NCBI GenBank assembly: GCA_958496175.1 | Contig: OY292275.1 | Span: 9,114,001-9,178,000 of the forward strand | DNA from: Sisyra terminalis | Taxonomy: Eukaryota > Arthropoda > Insecta > Neuroptera > Sisyridae | DNA: 64,000 nucleotides | Reading direction: 5' to 3' | Part shown: positions 1-13,208 of the stretch, in pieces | Layout: every line of letters starts with the position of its first letter | Numbering within the stretch: the stretch's first letter is position 1 | Translations under genes and position numbers: made by a program | Notes under the pieces: model-generated | Databases searched by the model: none | The model's input: only the letters and a program-made list of their open reading frames with translations | Told to the model about the DNA's origin: nothing

Positions 1-419
1 ATTTCCATGGTTTGTTCGTAATAAACAAATCCTTCAGGAAACCAAACTCCATTCTATTCCCGAAGCAGCCCGACTGTACGCAGCTAACCTGCGGAAATCC
101 ATATCTGCTCACCCAAACCTCACTATCAGAACTCTTGCATCCTTCAAATGCAAGAAAACCGACCGCCTTAGAAGGCCTGGCCTTCTTCTGGTATCCTGAA
201 GTACTTCAATTTCCGAGCTTCGCTCCTGGCGTCAATGTCCTGCGATTCTTTTGCTGGGCCTTCTTCCTTCACTTCTGGTTTAGAACCTAAATGGTTGGTA
301 ATCAATAAGGTGGCGGTTTTAGTCGGTAGGCGCTTTATGCGAATCCGACACTACCCGTCTTCTTGGGTGTCTTTTGAAGATTTCCCCCACCTTATTTTGC
401 CCAAAAACAAAAAAAAAAA
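1..419 (+). mobile_element. 3' end of a non-LTR retrotransposon (LINE), cut by the window edge
   Basis: The segment holds the last codons of an ORF2, a 3' UTR of about 200 bases and an A-rich tail at 402-419. The 3' UTR is clearly richer in G+C than its surroundings. It contains complementary arms GTCGG and CCGAC around 322-350, consistent with a 3' stem-loop recognised by the element's own reverse transcriptase. The 5' part lies outside the window, so no target duplication can be paired. The family is distinct from the LINE at 59.6 kb, because the 3' UTRs do not match. Confidence 0.8.
2..199 (+). pseudogene. C-terminal end of LINE ORF2 (after the reverse transcriptase)
   Basis: The frame from position 2 is open for 65 codons and stops at 197-199. 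It starts Phe-Pro-Trp-Phe-Val-Arg-Asn, the aromatic PW(Y/F)VRN-type motif that follows the RT thumb in Jockey-like ORF2 proteins. It continues with a basic stretch containing Leu-Arg-Lys, a His-Pro-Asn triplet and a terminal Arg-Leu-Arg-Arg-Pro block, all usual for this C-terminus. Only the end is inside the window, so completeness and activity of the element cannot be judged. The reading frame itself has no breaks here. Clade assignment (Jockey or a close relative) rests on these motifs only. Confidence 0.75.
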
Positions 420-1689
420 TAAAGCACCAAGTCTGCTAGCAATTTGTTTATTAATAGATGCAATATTCCAAAAAATATTAAAGATAAATTTACCTATTAA
501 TAACATTACCTTTACTTTACTAATGAATAGTAAAAATTTAACTTTATGATCGATTAATGGATTTGAGAATGAAAATGTAGAACTTGAAAAGTGGAATTCA
601 GAACTGATTATCAGAAATCTTTCCATTCCCTTGAGTTCCGGTTCTCCATCCCTAATTTTGATATCCAAAAAGGCGTTCAATAAGAAATGTAAGATACTAA
701 AGTTTTTTACTTCAGTGTAGTTCAAAACCTAGAAATTTGTTTTACTATCATTACCTAATAGAGGGTATAAATTCAGCGTCAGTAATGCAAATTTTGTACT
801 TTATTTTTATATAACAATATTAGATATTATTTTCGGTTCCCATCATTTTTATTTGTAAGGAAATGGTATAAAATAAACAGTTTTAACCAATTCGAATTTT
901 GGTAATATTTACTTGATAAAACTTCAAAATTTAAAGAACCTAATATATTAACAGAAAATTCAATGTTTATTTAAAAAAAAAAAAGTCAATGGGGAAAAGA
1001 GTCTTTAATTTCCTTGTACATAAAATAATTCCTTTTTTCAGTTCAAAGTAAAGTATTTGAATATTCTTTTATTTTAGTGACATGATAATCCTTAACAATT
1101 TTCGGATTTGCCTTGCACTGCTGCAATTTTTGCATCAAATTAATACATTTCCACAAACTATTCAAAATTCCGGTTATTATATGCGAACCACAGCTCCAAC
1201 TTACTGTAATTTACTATGGTTACCACCGAAAAAAAATCACTTTAGTGTATGCTGTGAATCAATGAAAAACAAATACAATAATATGAAGACCAAAATACGT
1301 CTATGGAGAACTCTTACCTGTAATGCCAAGGGTTGTCTGCATAAAATGCAATAAATTGTATTTTTGCATGAATTAAATGAGCCGATTCCCAAAAACTGCA
1401 AATTTCATTTCGATTTTACATAAAAGCTCTTAACAAATGCATTGCCATGATTTTGGTTAGAAAAGTATTTTAGTTCGGGTAAAAATTTCATGATCCCAAC
1501 ATTATGTTACCCTTAGGGTCTTTATTTATTAATTTAAAACTTAAGGTATTCAGCTACTTACACCATATAAGCGCTTAAATTTAAGTAGTTACAATTATTT
1601 AACGTAAAGTCGTGTTTTATATAAAAAATAAATAATTTAAATTGCAGATTAGTCATAAGTTATAAGGCAATTTTCCTTCTTTTCAGAAA
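420..1689. other. unassigned AT-rich stretch
   Basis: I see no gene, RNA or repeat here that I can support. An ATG-started 90-codon frame at 1082-1354 (+) has a hydrophobic start and several cysteines and follows a polypyrimidine-AG just upstream. Nothing else marks it as an exon and it resembles no family I recognise. Confidence 0.4.
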
Positions 1690-2330
1690 CTGTAGAATGT
1701 CCTCGGCGTAGGATGTTGATGATCCAAGATCCTCCTTTCCCAAATTTCCATTTCTGGGTAGATTTCCAGTTCACCCAACTAGTATATTATTGACGTCTAG
1801 GACACTTGAAAATGAAGAGCAAATTTTTGGTTTCCCGCCTTCTAAAACCTAATCAAGGTTCTTCCTCGTATGTGGCCCGTTCTTAAGCAAGTAATACTGA
1901 CTAGGTTTTCTCTGTTCATGCGAATTTCTTTGTAGTCCAATTTTCCCACTTTTTTTTAAATTTCATGAAATGAGTTTGCGTCATAGTTCATTTCTTTTGG
2001 CAAGTCGCTGTTATTACTCTTTTAATGTCTTTGAAGTAATTGTTAAGCTCTTAATCATTTGTGGGAACTTTATGTGATATATTTAGTGTTCTTTCCAGGA
2101 TGATGGTTCGAATGGGAAAAAGTTTGAGTTTGTTAATTTTATTGAGAAGAAACTTTTGTTGGGGGTTTGGATTGTGAGGTAGACTTTTAAATTTCAGGTT
2201 ATTTTTGAGTATTTGAAATTGGTGGCTAATATATCCATAGAATGAGGTGCCTACCGAAACAGAAGCAGTGGATTTCTAGGGGGACCCTAATTTCCAAGAT
2301 TTGGACAGGGTTGACTTTGCTTAGATGTCG
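1690..2330 (-). pseudogene. possible eroded LINE ORF2 remnant
   Basis: On the minus strand, broken frames give Ser-Ile-Thr-Cys-Leu-Arg-Thr-Gly-His near 1870-1910. A little further on they give Phe-Lys-Cys-Pro. This resembles the RLRTGH...C..C...H.(L/F)..CP pattern of the RNase H-proximal C-terminal region of insect LINEs. Upstream minus-strand text contains Trp-Glu-Asn-Trp and other scraps, but stops and frameshifts are frequent. Base composition is less extreme than in the flanks, which fits an old insertion. The call is weak: the motif is short and a profile search is needed to separate it from chance. Confidence 0.3.
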
Positions 2331-2349
2331 TATTCACTTCAATTTTTTT

Positions 2350-5300
2350 TTTGTAAAAAGCCCAAGCTTTATTTTTATGAATATATTCATCTTTTTGCTG
2401 AGAAGGCTAAGAAGACAACGGGTCAATCTTCTACCCGCACCTAGCTACGCTAATGACTGTTTTGTTTTTCAAAATTTATAAAATTTTTGTGGTACTTTTC
2501 ATTCCACTATTGAAATAACAGCTTTTTTTTACTTTTTCTTGAGCTTTTTAATCAAAAGCTGAGTATAAACTTAAATTCTAAAGTGGTTCCGAAAAAAAAT
2601 AGTTTCTTTTTGTAAAAGCCAGATACGGCAGAATTTAAAGAGTTAGAGAATTGTATTATAAAAACGATATTAAAGTCTTTATTTGCTTTAAATTATTACA
2701 AAGCTTACTTTACTTTAAAGGCATAATTAATTATGACGTGATAAAAAATGAGTATAAAAGCAAAATATTAGAGCTATAACGTGGCCTGATTAAAAGTAAT
2801 TGTGTAAATGGCGATGTAGAGAATATAAGAAAAATTAATGAAAATGGTTAAGATTATATCTTCATCGTTCACAATGAAAGTGTATACATAATACAAAAAC
2901 TTCATATTTTAAATGAAGAAAAATATGCAACTTAACATTTTTATTTTCCATTTGACGAGAATATTACGACCCGCCACAGTTTAACGTAATTAAAGTTGCA
3001 TAGTAAAATAGGATCGCTCATGGTGCCGTCCATATTAATTATCTGCAAATATATTTTGTGCAAAAAATTACCTTAGACATTTTTAATTGAAATAGTTTCG
3101 CTTCTCATCAATATATTTGTTTTAAAATGAAAATTTTTGGCATTTTTTTTCTAAATAATTATTCGTTTCGCATATTTATTTATTTCATGTGATGTGAAAT
3201 TAAATTGAATTGAAAAAAAATCGACAATATTTATTTGTAATTTAAAACTTTGTTAATTGAATTGTTTTGTGCTGATAAAAATCAGCAATGTTTGTTTTGT
3301 AATAATTTGAATTTATATTTTGTACATTGAGTATAATTAAATAATTACAATTTGAACAGTTATGTGAGTGAAATATTTAGGGGTTGGCACGGGGAGATAT
3401 AACAATGTCATGTGATATAAATAAAAATGGAGAAAATATCAAAAATGATTAGTATAGAAACAAAAGAACAGCACGACATGTACGTGAAACAAAAGAGGGA
3501 TTTAAAACAAACAATTACAATGGGGGTCATCTGTTGTTGACACAAAGTTATATACTAAAATGAAATAGATTCAGAAGCAAAATTCAGGGAGTTCCATTTT
3601 CATCTCAGTGTCATTGACATTTAGTTGTTAACAATTTATTCAGAAATATCAATTCAATTAATATTTAATAGTCATTAAAAAAAACCACCCTTAACTACCT
3701 GTCGATTGTAGGAAATAAGAAATGTACAACGACTAAAACAGGGAAAACGTTTTTAAATAAATAAACAGTTTGAGTGATTTATCGAACTTTTTCATTTATG
3801 GGATCATTTCGTTGCGGATCGTTGTTCTGCAAAAGTTAAGGTTTGTTTTTTTTTTCTACTTTTTTTGAAAAAAGCGTTACTCTTCAATATTGAATTACGT
3901 GCAGAAAGCACACAATGCACAGGGAATCTATAGTTTAGTGTGGCTTTCCACAAGCAACGTGAAGCTGTCAAGTCGACCAATCCCACAAAGCTTCCACATA
4001 GTGGACAGCTTGAATTGACAAGGAACTATATGTTGGTCGCAACAATTCACGGATGTGAATTAACAGGGCTTTTCTCTCACCTAGTCATTAGCAAATATAT
4101 AAGAAAGAAGTTTTCACTTTACAAAAATGTTAAGGGGCTTATACGGTTTTCAATGAATTTATGTCTTTAAAACAGTGCTTTGCTAGTTTTGAGTTAAATG
4201 ATTCAGAAAATATATAAAAAAAATATTCTATTATACAATCTTCTTCTAAGCTTCAATTACAAGTTTTTACAGCTTTTGTCTCACGAAAATGACAATAGCG
4301 ATATTTACACCAAATTTTAAGCTCGACATCGGACATCAACATTATTTTTTTGGTAAATACCTTCTCAATGATTTCCTTTACCTATTATGTTCTGATAAGG
4401 AAGAATTATGACATTTTTTCTGTTGTTTTCCAGAGAAGTTTGATTAACTATCTACATTTTCCGGTACGCGATCATCTCTAAAGGATTGCCACATAAAATG
4501 CCAAATATGTCTTTTTAAATATTATATATTCAATTAAATGTCTCGCTATTAACTCAACTCAAGATTTTAAAGTTTGATAAAAAAAAGCTATATTATTTTC
4601 ATACAATTTCTATACTTATATTTTGTCTAAGTGGCACTAGTAGTGGTATTGGATGACTTTAAAGGGAAAAACATTACATTACTTGAAGTGAATTTTCACC
4701 TTCTATTCTCCAAAAATGGTAATCATTCAACATTCTACCCAATTAACTTTTCAATTTTAACGAAAAATATTTTTAATGAATATAGAGGTAGAAATTTAAA
4801 CAAATTTTCAATGCTTGAACCATTACATAAGTATATTGAATAGCAAATACAAACTAGTATATACCATAAAGGTATGGACTAATACATACCACAGAGACTC
4901 GTAAATGTTTAATTTCGAATAAAAAAACCTACAACGTATACCAAAGGGTATAGGTATGGTGAGTCGGTCCAAGAAAAATATTTTAGTGATTCTTAGAAAG
5001 AATGTTTACTAATAAAATATTAAGATCTTTAAAATTAAATGCTGACAATGTATCACTTGCTGAAAACCAGGTAAAACTAATAAAGGCGTAATACATCTTG
5101 GCATTGATTGGCAAAAACCACTATACATCAATTTGGAATCGCTATAAAAGTCCTAATTGGTGAAATATGATCATTTTGGTTCATATGAAACACCTTAATT
5201 GAATTTCAAAACTTTAATATGAATTCCATATAATTTAACTGATACATATGAACTAATTCAATCTTATAGAATGATCCATCATGCAAATATAAAAGAACGA

Positions 5301-5403
5301 AACATATGTCCCTCTGAACTATAATTACAATGGTATAATTTCAAATATTCCATTCCAACATATGACCTTAGGTCCTTCGTTCGAAATTTAGGACCCTGTA
5401 TAG
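2350..5403. other. unassigned AT-rich stretch
   Basis: Only short frames and homopolymer runs are visible. The sequence around 3780-4070 is slightly less AT-rich, with short overlapping frames on both strands, but shows no recognisable domain. No RNA gene or paired terminal repeat was found. Confidence 0.4.
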
Positions 5404-6184
5404 TAGACTGATTCAAAAAAAATGATGATTTTTTTCCTAATTATATCGCAAATATTGTTGGAAATGACAAAAAAAATCCTGTGAAATTTTAAGCTCTCAA
5501 TATTAATATTAAGAGGTGCCGCATCGCAAATTTTGATTTTCCATTTAAATAACATGGGAACAATATTTTCTTGCACTTTGGAATTTTATAGCTCACGTTG
5601 GTGACAATATTTTGGAATGACCAAAGTATATTCTTGTAGAAAATTGAACGATCTACAAAAAAGGTCTCTTACAAGTTTTTGATATATTTATTCCTTCAAA
5701 AGTTATTCGAGGTCAAAGTTGAACTAAAGAGAAATTTTAATATTTTTTCAATTTTTTGACGCAACCGTCAATTTTATGAGAAAATTTTGTAGGACATTGT
5801 TTGTAGAGCTCTTTTTTTCCTATAACTTATCTCTATAAAAATTTTGATATTTTTGACAGTTATTTAATTAAAATAAAAAAAAATATGTTAAAAATATAAT
5901 AATTCAGGGAATATTATTAATTTAAAACAATAAAATTACGAATATTTTCAGTTTAATGCAAATAACTTAGGACTTGTGAAAAATATCAAAACTTTTATAT
6001 AGAAAAAAAGTGCTCTACAAAAAATTTCTTATAAAATTTTCTCATAAAATTGATGGTTGCGTCAAAAAATTGAAAACATATTAAAATTTTTCTTTAGTTC
6101 AACTTTGACCTCGAATAACTTTTGAAGGAATAAATATATCAAACACTTGTTAAATAACCTAATTCTTATGCATTATACAGTCTA
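5404..6184. mobile_element. long foldback element, copy A (right arm partly deleted)
   Basis: The element begins TAGACTGATTC and ends CAGTCTA. Two long arms (about 5404-5810 and 6005-6184) are inverted copies around an AT-rich centre. The right arm stops short: after ATATATCAAACACTTG it jumps to an unrelated 25 bases and the last few terminal bases, so most of the outer right arm has been lost. A palindrome close to CTTAATATTAATATTAAG sits near 5496-5513, as in the other foldbacks of this window. No transposase is encoded. The flanking 8-mers do not match, consistent with the deletion or with later decay. Confidence 0.75.
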
Positions 6185-8564
6185 CTAACATCGAGAAATT
6201 CAGCATAGAAAAAATAAACACAGGAGATAATATTGCTTTCGAGAAATGGACTCAACTAAATTTTAAAACTAAACCTTTATCAGTTAAACATAACGGAAAA
6301 GATGTACCCAAAAATTAAAAAGTTAGTTTTCAAGTATCGGCTTATTATGAGTTAGTTGTTGATCCAAAAATACCTGATGAAGTAATCGCAAAAATTATAT
6401 AAATAGTGACAATTTGAAAGAAATTTTTGGGCTTTTTAAAGTAAAAGCTTCTTGCTGTAATTTACCAAGCCAAGAATATAGAGTTTGTAATAGCGAAATA
6501 CCTATTAATCTTCGGAGAAATGCAGATACTGGTAAGATAAAGCAATATGGTAAATGCCAATAAAATTTACATAATTTTATGACGAAATACTGTGATGACT
6601 AACTAAAAACAGAAAGAGAAACTTTTAATTATTTTTTTGTTTAATAAGTATTTTTGTTCAGTTTTAGAAACCTAGAATAAAAATTTAATCAAATTTATGT
6701 TTTTTTTTAAACTATATCAATTCAAAACTATTAATTTTGAAAAAAGACATCTCATACACTTTAAAGACCTAAAATATCAATATAATAATAGAAATGGTCC
6801 CGAGCAGAAAATGAAAATGGAGTGACATATTGGTGTTAATAATTCCATACTAAATTTTGCTCCAAGAATAAAGAGCTTTAAAGGTATTTAACTTTTTCCT
6901 AATTTTATTGACTAATAATGAAAATAGGGGTGACGACTTTCCGGCCATTCAACAATGAAGAGTGAAATTGATTTTTACGTTTAGTGCTGATATTCTTTAT
7001 TTTTAATAATGAAATTGAAGTACATAAAAAATAAATCTAAAGCAAGTGCTTTGACTTTAAAATTTGTCAATAAATGGAATAAATTTATTTCACAAATAAC
7101 ACATTCAATTTTTGATTTAAAGAAAATTTAACGACTATTAGGTACAACAGAATATGTCAAATAAATATGAATATAACTTTGATATAAATGAAAAAAATTA
7201 TTTTACTTTTCTATGAAAGCTTTCGGAAAATAAGTCTTAGTTATTGACATAATATTACCAGAAAAATATATTTCTCATAAATCATAAAAATTTGTTACTC
7301 TTCAACCTTAAAAACTACTGACGTACTTAAATTTAAATTTTGGAAAAAAAATATCAAATAAAGATTTATTATGATACTCGTACAGATTTGAACAGGTGGG
7401 TCACATGCCTTCACCATACGCCTGTGCAAATGACGCACTTCTGTAAATGCAAACATAGATTATGTCATTGCACTTCGATGTATAAATCATTAAATGGCTT
7501 TTTTGAGGCTATCTTTGATAACCATTATTTAATTATTTACTTAATCTGATCTAAAGGTTCAATAAATCAAAACTATTAATTTTGTTACATCACAAAAGAT
7601 CAACAAAATGTTTCTAATTACAGCTATGGCATTGATGCAATTTCAGAACAAATTGGTTTTCATTGATTTAAATTACTGTATTATTTAATTATTGCTCCAT
7701 AATCAACCCTTCACTTTGCTTTGATCGGCTACTGGAATTGGCGCTTAATGCATCTTAATGTAATTGAAGCTTTGAGAGAGATCTAAAAGCACTCATAACA
7801 TAAGATTTAAACCGTTTGTAGTTATAAACTATTTCTATGTAACTAAATATTTTTATTTCGTTATATTTGCAGATGGTTTTCTTATAAAAAAACTGTTTTT
7901 TACGTCAAATTTTCATGGAGTTATTAGCAAAAATTTGAGTTCGTAATATTTCAAACTAATCATAATACGTCATTGCAATAAAATTTCCCATGGGAATTAA
8001 ATTTAATCTGTTTGTCATTATGAAATTCCTGTCCAGATTTGATACTATCTCATCCTAACAATTTGCACAATACAATTGCATGACAACGTGCAATATTCTT
8101 GCATACTGACATTTAACATTTAACCATGCCATAACTACTATTAGATATGTGGTGTATAATTACTGTGTTTGTATTAATTTAGTATCCTTGTCTACAGGAA
8201 AACGTGTGCTTTACACAACAAGACAATTAAGGATATAATGCTTGATTGGAAATTATGTAGTCGCTATACCCTATTAATTAAAAATACTTGTCTTTGTTCT
8301 TTACCTACGGCAAAAATATTGTACAGTATTAGTGCAAAAAATTTCCGGATATAATATGCATTAATATTTGCATCGCAATAGGAAATATTGGACATGGAAA
8401 TGTAAAATAACAAAGTTTAAATCTGAAAAGAAAGACCCATATTGAAATATATTTCAATCGAAAAGTATAAATAATTGCATTGTCGTTTTTACAAGAAGTT
8501 ATGGTGCATCTAAATGAAAGTAATTAAAATAATTAATTAAGAACAATTCAAATATGACAATCAA
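6185..8564. other. unassigned AT-rich stretch
   Basis: No gene, RNA or paired repeat is recognised. A 69-codon frame at 7340-7549 is not convincing. Confidence 0.4.
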
Positions 8565-8680
8565 AGCAAAAAGCTGTTTGCCAATGGGATTGCGACATTC
8601 AAAGATGTTCATTTGTTTTGATTGTTGAAATTTTGAAAATTGAACTAAACCACTCCCACAACCAATGTGTATCCCTTATT
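8565..8680 (-). repeat. dispersed repeat family R1, fragment (copy 3)
   Basis: Read on the minus strand, this matches the core of the repeats at 26.8-27.4 and 58.6-59.3 kb. It shares GTGGGAGTGGTTT, then AATCAAAACAAATGA, then a C/TCGCAAT(C/T)CCATTGGC block. It is a short fragment; the outer parts of the family are missing. Function unknown. Confidence 0.65.
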
Positions 8681-11600
8681 TAATAAATTTATTCTGATTA
8701 AGCAAGACATTAAGCGCGAAAATGGGATTTATTTATTTTTTTCCCATGTTGTACTCTTTCAAAACATTTGGAATTTGAAATTGAGCGTTTTTAATTAGGA
8801 TGAGGAACTTAAAGAAAACATATATTTAGATTAATGCCAATATTTTTTTCGTGGTCAAAAATTTTTTTCAATAAAAGCGCTTCACTCTGAAAAGATTGTT
8901 TTTCTGTAGACTTTATAAAGTTTTTTAGACGTTAATTTTTTAATAAAAGGCATTATTAATCTTTCAAACATATTAACATTTAAGATCAATCGGTTAAGTA
9001 GACCCTAAGAAAATAAATGCATCATTTATATTTTAAAGGTAAATTTAAAGTAGAACTTTGCTAGCAATAAAAGCAAATATTTTAAATAACTTGAATTTTT
9101 TCATCATGGTAATATCGTGGAAGATCTGTGGATACCATGGCGCTCAGGAGAATAGGGTTGAGGACTCTTTACCCAAGGAAATGGTAGAATTTTTTATTCA
9201 TTCTAGGCAGGGAAATGAAAAACTAGAAATAAAACTATATAAATATGAATTCATAATTTTCGTTAGTAGGATAGGGTAGAGTTTAAAGGTCCAGTTACAC
9301 TATTCCGTATTATATTGTGAAAACCAACCTTATTAATTTGATACGTATAATATTAACCAAACAAATAAATATCTGGCCATGCGTAATTTAATTTTTAACG
9401 GGATCATCCTTGTAAAGATTTGACATTTTAAATTTTTTCTAGGCAATGTCGTCTGTCTTTTTTTGTCCCTTAGTAGGAGTAAAAAGGGACGGCTAAGGAG
9501 CATAAAGGTCCTGTACCATATTTATTTTAAGTATTAAACAGGTGTTATTAATTAATAACAGTATTTGAATCAATGAAATATTTTTAGATTTTTATCTGGA
9601 AAATTTTATTACAATCTTTTTAAGCATAACATATAACTCTTCTTTCTTTAAAATAATATTGACATTAATTGTAACATAAGTAATATTTTTTATGCCTTAA
9701 TCTTAACTTAATGAAACTCATAATTTCTTGAATCACAATTATAACAAAGGAAATAAACGAACCCTCGGTTAGAAATACAGTTTTCATGGGTCCATGGCTT
9801 GCAAAGATTGCGTTGAATCCAACCTTCACGTGGCTGGGTAAGGAAAAAGTCCACGTGGACTTTTGTATCCCAGTTACGTTCAAGTGTTTTAACTAGGTTA
9901 TAACTAGTTAACTGTTTAAGTTGGCTAAAAACTAATAATAAATTATGAAATACCACTAAATCTCATATACTATTAAGTTATGTTTTAGTCTAGTCAAAGC
10001 AATATTACTGCTGGAAACCGAAAAAAATAATAATTAAAAATTTTACTTTCGTAAAAATATCGAGGTGCCGTCGTAAATCTCCTACCTGTGATGTAGCTGA
10101 ATTGTCAGGGTCACCTCGAAATGCTTCTTACACTTCCTTATCCTTACTATAGTTAAATAAAGCAATATACCACTAGTATTTTAGATACTCATGGTGGACC
10201 TTTATACCCGCGGACCTTTAAGCCCCACTCGAACATACATGAGATTCGTAGTTTAAGCTTTATAAATGTCATAGTAAGACCTTAATTAAACACGATTAAT
10301 AAAAGCCCATACAAGTTAATAAACTTTTATAAAAGTTAATATTTATAAAGTTCACTTAAAAAGGGTGCAGCAATCGTCGATTCCCGTTTTCGTTTTCAAA
10401 AAGATAAAGCCCATAAAAAAATTATAAATATTTTGTAATGATCAAACAGACGAAACACGCAAGTTCTCTCAAGTTTGTCATAAATAAACGAAATGTTTTT
10501 CCGGAAAAAGCTTCTTGCTAAAGAAACATAAAAATTGATATAAAAGAATGATCATTTATTAAAGTTCCTGGGTGTGCGTGCCAATTCGTTCCGTTTTATT
10601 TCCTCACAAGAAACGTATAACAAAGATCGTACGTATTTTTTTTTTCCAATTTGATAAATGATGAATGATCCATCAGCATTGGGTTTAATTTATTTATTTG
10701 TTTTTAGCAAATGAGAACTAAAAGTTTGTTTGTACAATGTGATTGAATATGTGTATATAACTGCCGATATATTCTATCATTTTTGCAAATAATCGGCCGA
10801 GGTTTTAATAGAAAAAAAAAACGGCGGAAATTTAACCTGTTTGAGGTTTATTGATTTTGTTATTAATAGCAAATGGTTTTAATTGTATATAAATAGGTTC
10901 ATAAAATAATATCCATTGTATTGGAAGAGGTTATTCGCTATAAATAATTTCTTATCGTTTTACTTTTTTCATTAAATCATTGGAATAGTAAAACTATTGG
11001 ATATAGAATGTAATAAAATTAATAATTTGATTAATTTAAAGGATAAAATATCTTCTTTGATTATTTCCCAAATTGACGTCATTCAAACTTATCCCACGGT
11101 TTAAAAATTTAATAGTTCAGCTTGTCAGGTTTTTGAACTTAATATTTATATACTCATCCATTTATTTTCTCACTTTATTTGGAAAATTTCAATTAAACAA
11201 GTGTAATCAATGCTTGAAACTCAAAGAACGTTTAAAAATAAATACTTTTTGTTCTGGTAAAGTTTCAGATAGGATATTATGCCATTTCCAGAACTTTTTT
11301 TTTATAATTTTGCCTTCTACTAACAAAATTCAAGGATAATTGAGCTCTGCTCGAATATTTATACAATGAATTATTTATTTTTCATGTAATTAAAAATTTA
11401 AACTTTCGTCAAACTTACACCAACACCAACATTGTCTTTTGAAGCTCCAGCTCCTTTTTTCGTTGTTTACATATTTAAAAGCATTTCGATGAAGTTTGCA
11501 AAACTTTTACCTTTTAAAGCTCAATCATTTTTTTTTCCCTAAAAGCCTAGAAAGAAAAATGAAGTTTTCATGACGAAACTTGCTAATATGATCAAATACA

Positions 11601-12472
11601 AATCAATATTTCCATAAAGAAAATGAAAAAAGCCGAAGCAAATTTTTTTTTTCGTTCCGTTACAAATATGTAAATCAATGTTAAAATAACTTCTTTTTTA
11701 TAAACGTATTGGTACATATTTTAAGTATCGCAACGTTCAAGTAATCAAATAATAAGTGAAGCAAAAGCAAATTCAAAATTTTCTATATAAATCTATATTT
11801 TCATACGTTTGCTTTTCACAATCAAAGCAGAAAGCTTACGAGACGAAAATTGAACATAATTCGCTAAGTGGTTGCTAACGACAAAACGTGAGCGTTTGCT
11901 GTATTTGAATACCATTAATACTTTTCGACAAAATCTTTTAAATATACAGAATATGACATGAATAATAATTAAGACTTAAATAAATATTGCAATACAATCA
12001 ATAGAATAATGGCACTATAAAATTTATCAATTATGTATGTATATTTATATTGAAAGCTTCAATGAATCTTGTTTAAAGTTGTATTAGATTTTAAATGTTG
12101 ATAATTATTTTTAAATTACTAGTCACGTATACAGCCGATGCATAAAAATAAAGTACGAACAATGTATGAAATTATTGCATCGGTGCTTTTATGTTATGCA
12201 TCATTCTCGTACATCCTGGCTATTTTGATTGCAACCATCAAACTTTAAGTCATCATATTACAATGATATTAAAAGCTAAAATTGCTCCGTTTGGTTTTCC
12301 ACATATCAGATTTTTACAAAAAATTGTTTAAAAAAGCTTCTAAGGCCTAGAGTTACAAGTTAAAGAAATTCAAAACTGCATTACTCTGATCGCAAAACTT
12401 TAAATTATTCTCCTGAATAAAAAATGACATAGTTTTGAGGTAGAATATAGGATTTTTTTCTTATATATATAT
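8681..12472. other. mostly unassigned; weak terminal-repeat pair near 9275 and 10225
   Basis: GTTTAAAGGTCC near 9281 and its inverted counterpart GGACCTTTAAGCC near 10215 could be the ends of a roughly 0.95-kb DNA element; further GGTCC-type copies lie at 9509 and 10196. No transposase or target duplication was found. Positions 9844-9863 are a perfect 20-bp palindrome centred on CACGTG, with another CACGTG at 9827. The rest shows nothing I can support. Confidence 0.3.
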
Positions 12473-12826
12473 TAGACTGATTCAAAAAAAAAATATTTTT
12501 TTTTCTTAACTATATCGAAAATATTGTTGGGCATGATAAAAAAAAATCCTGTGAAAGTTTAAGCTCTTAATATTAATATTAAGAGGTGCCGCATCGCAAA
12601 TTTTGATTTTCTATTTAAATAACATGGGAACAATATTCTCTTGCGCTTTGGAATTTTATAGCTCACCTTGGTGACAATATTTCGGAATGACCAAGGTATA
12701 TATTTTGTAGAAAATTGATCTACAACGATCTACAAAAAAGGTCTCTACAAGGTCTTACAAGTTTTTGTTATATTTATTCCTTCAAAAGTTATTCGAGCTC
12801 GAAGTTGAACTAAAGATAAATTTTAA

Positions 12827-13208
12827 TTAATGGATAATAATATATGTCTTATAAGACTCAATTTCTTCTTTATTACGACGCGTTTCAACAGTTTTTGACT
12901 GTCATCATCAGGTAATTATAATTAAGTAATATAATTAATATGGAAGAATTATTGGTGACGTAATTGATAGAATATGCGGATATCTTTAACTTATTGCATC
13001 TCTAAATGGATTTTTTAGATATTTCACAAAGGATATAAGCCCTTTTTGCAAAGTTTGATTTTTTGTTTTTATATTTTATATTTACATATAAATTATTACA
13101 TTAATAAATATTAACGTAATAAAGAAGAAATTGAGTCCCATAAGACATATATTATTATCCATTAATTTATTGTGACTCGGAAATAAATAAAATACTTATC
13201 AATGTTAG
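12827..13208 (-). mobile_element. hammerhead-bearing small element P1, nested in foldback B
   Basis: A 382-bp insertion relative to foldback copy A. It is flanked by AAATTTTAA (12818-12826) and AAATTTAAA (13209-13217), a 9-bp near-exact target duplication. Inverted repeats of about 50 bp (starting TTAATGGATAATAATATAT) lie at 12827-12880 and about 13115-13166. A further 40 bases beyond the right repeat match the left end of the related element at 58157, so the ends are asymmetric. One arm carries a hammerhead motif; in the other arm the core is deleted. It has no ORF. Variable-length target duplications suggest insertion by target-primed reverse transcription, as for Penelope-like elements, rather than a cut-and-paste transposase. 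Confidence 0.65.
12872..12916 (-). ncRNA. hammerhead ribozyme motif HHR-1
   Basis: Read on the minus strand: helix I strand ATTAC, core CTGATGA, one extra T, helix II arms GACAGT and ACTGTT around loop CAAAA, then GAAA. Next come the self-complementary ACGCGT as a minimal helix III and a GTC cleavage triplet, then GTAAT, which pairs perfectly with the ATTAC of helix I. All conserved core nucleotides are present except that one nucleotide separates CTGATGA from helix II. The very short palindromic helix III implies action as a dimer or in a tandem transcript. Known context: hammerheads of this minimal kind occur in Penelope-like retroelements. Confidence 0.7.

Noticed and set aside
1082..1354. 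90-codon ATG frame with hydrophobic start and cysteines, preceded by a polypyrimidine-AG
   Set aside because: Could be a secreted-protein exon, but there is no recognisable family and no linked exon, and chance is likely in this composition.
3098..3116. Minus-strand TTGATGAGAAGCGAAAC, superficially like a hammerhead core
   Set aside because: The first core base is wrong and there is no room for helix II between the two conserved blocks.
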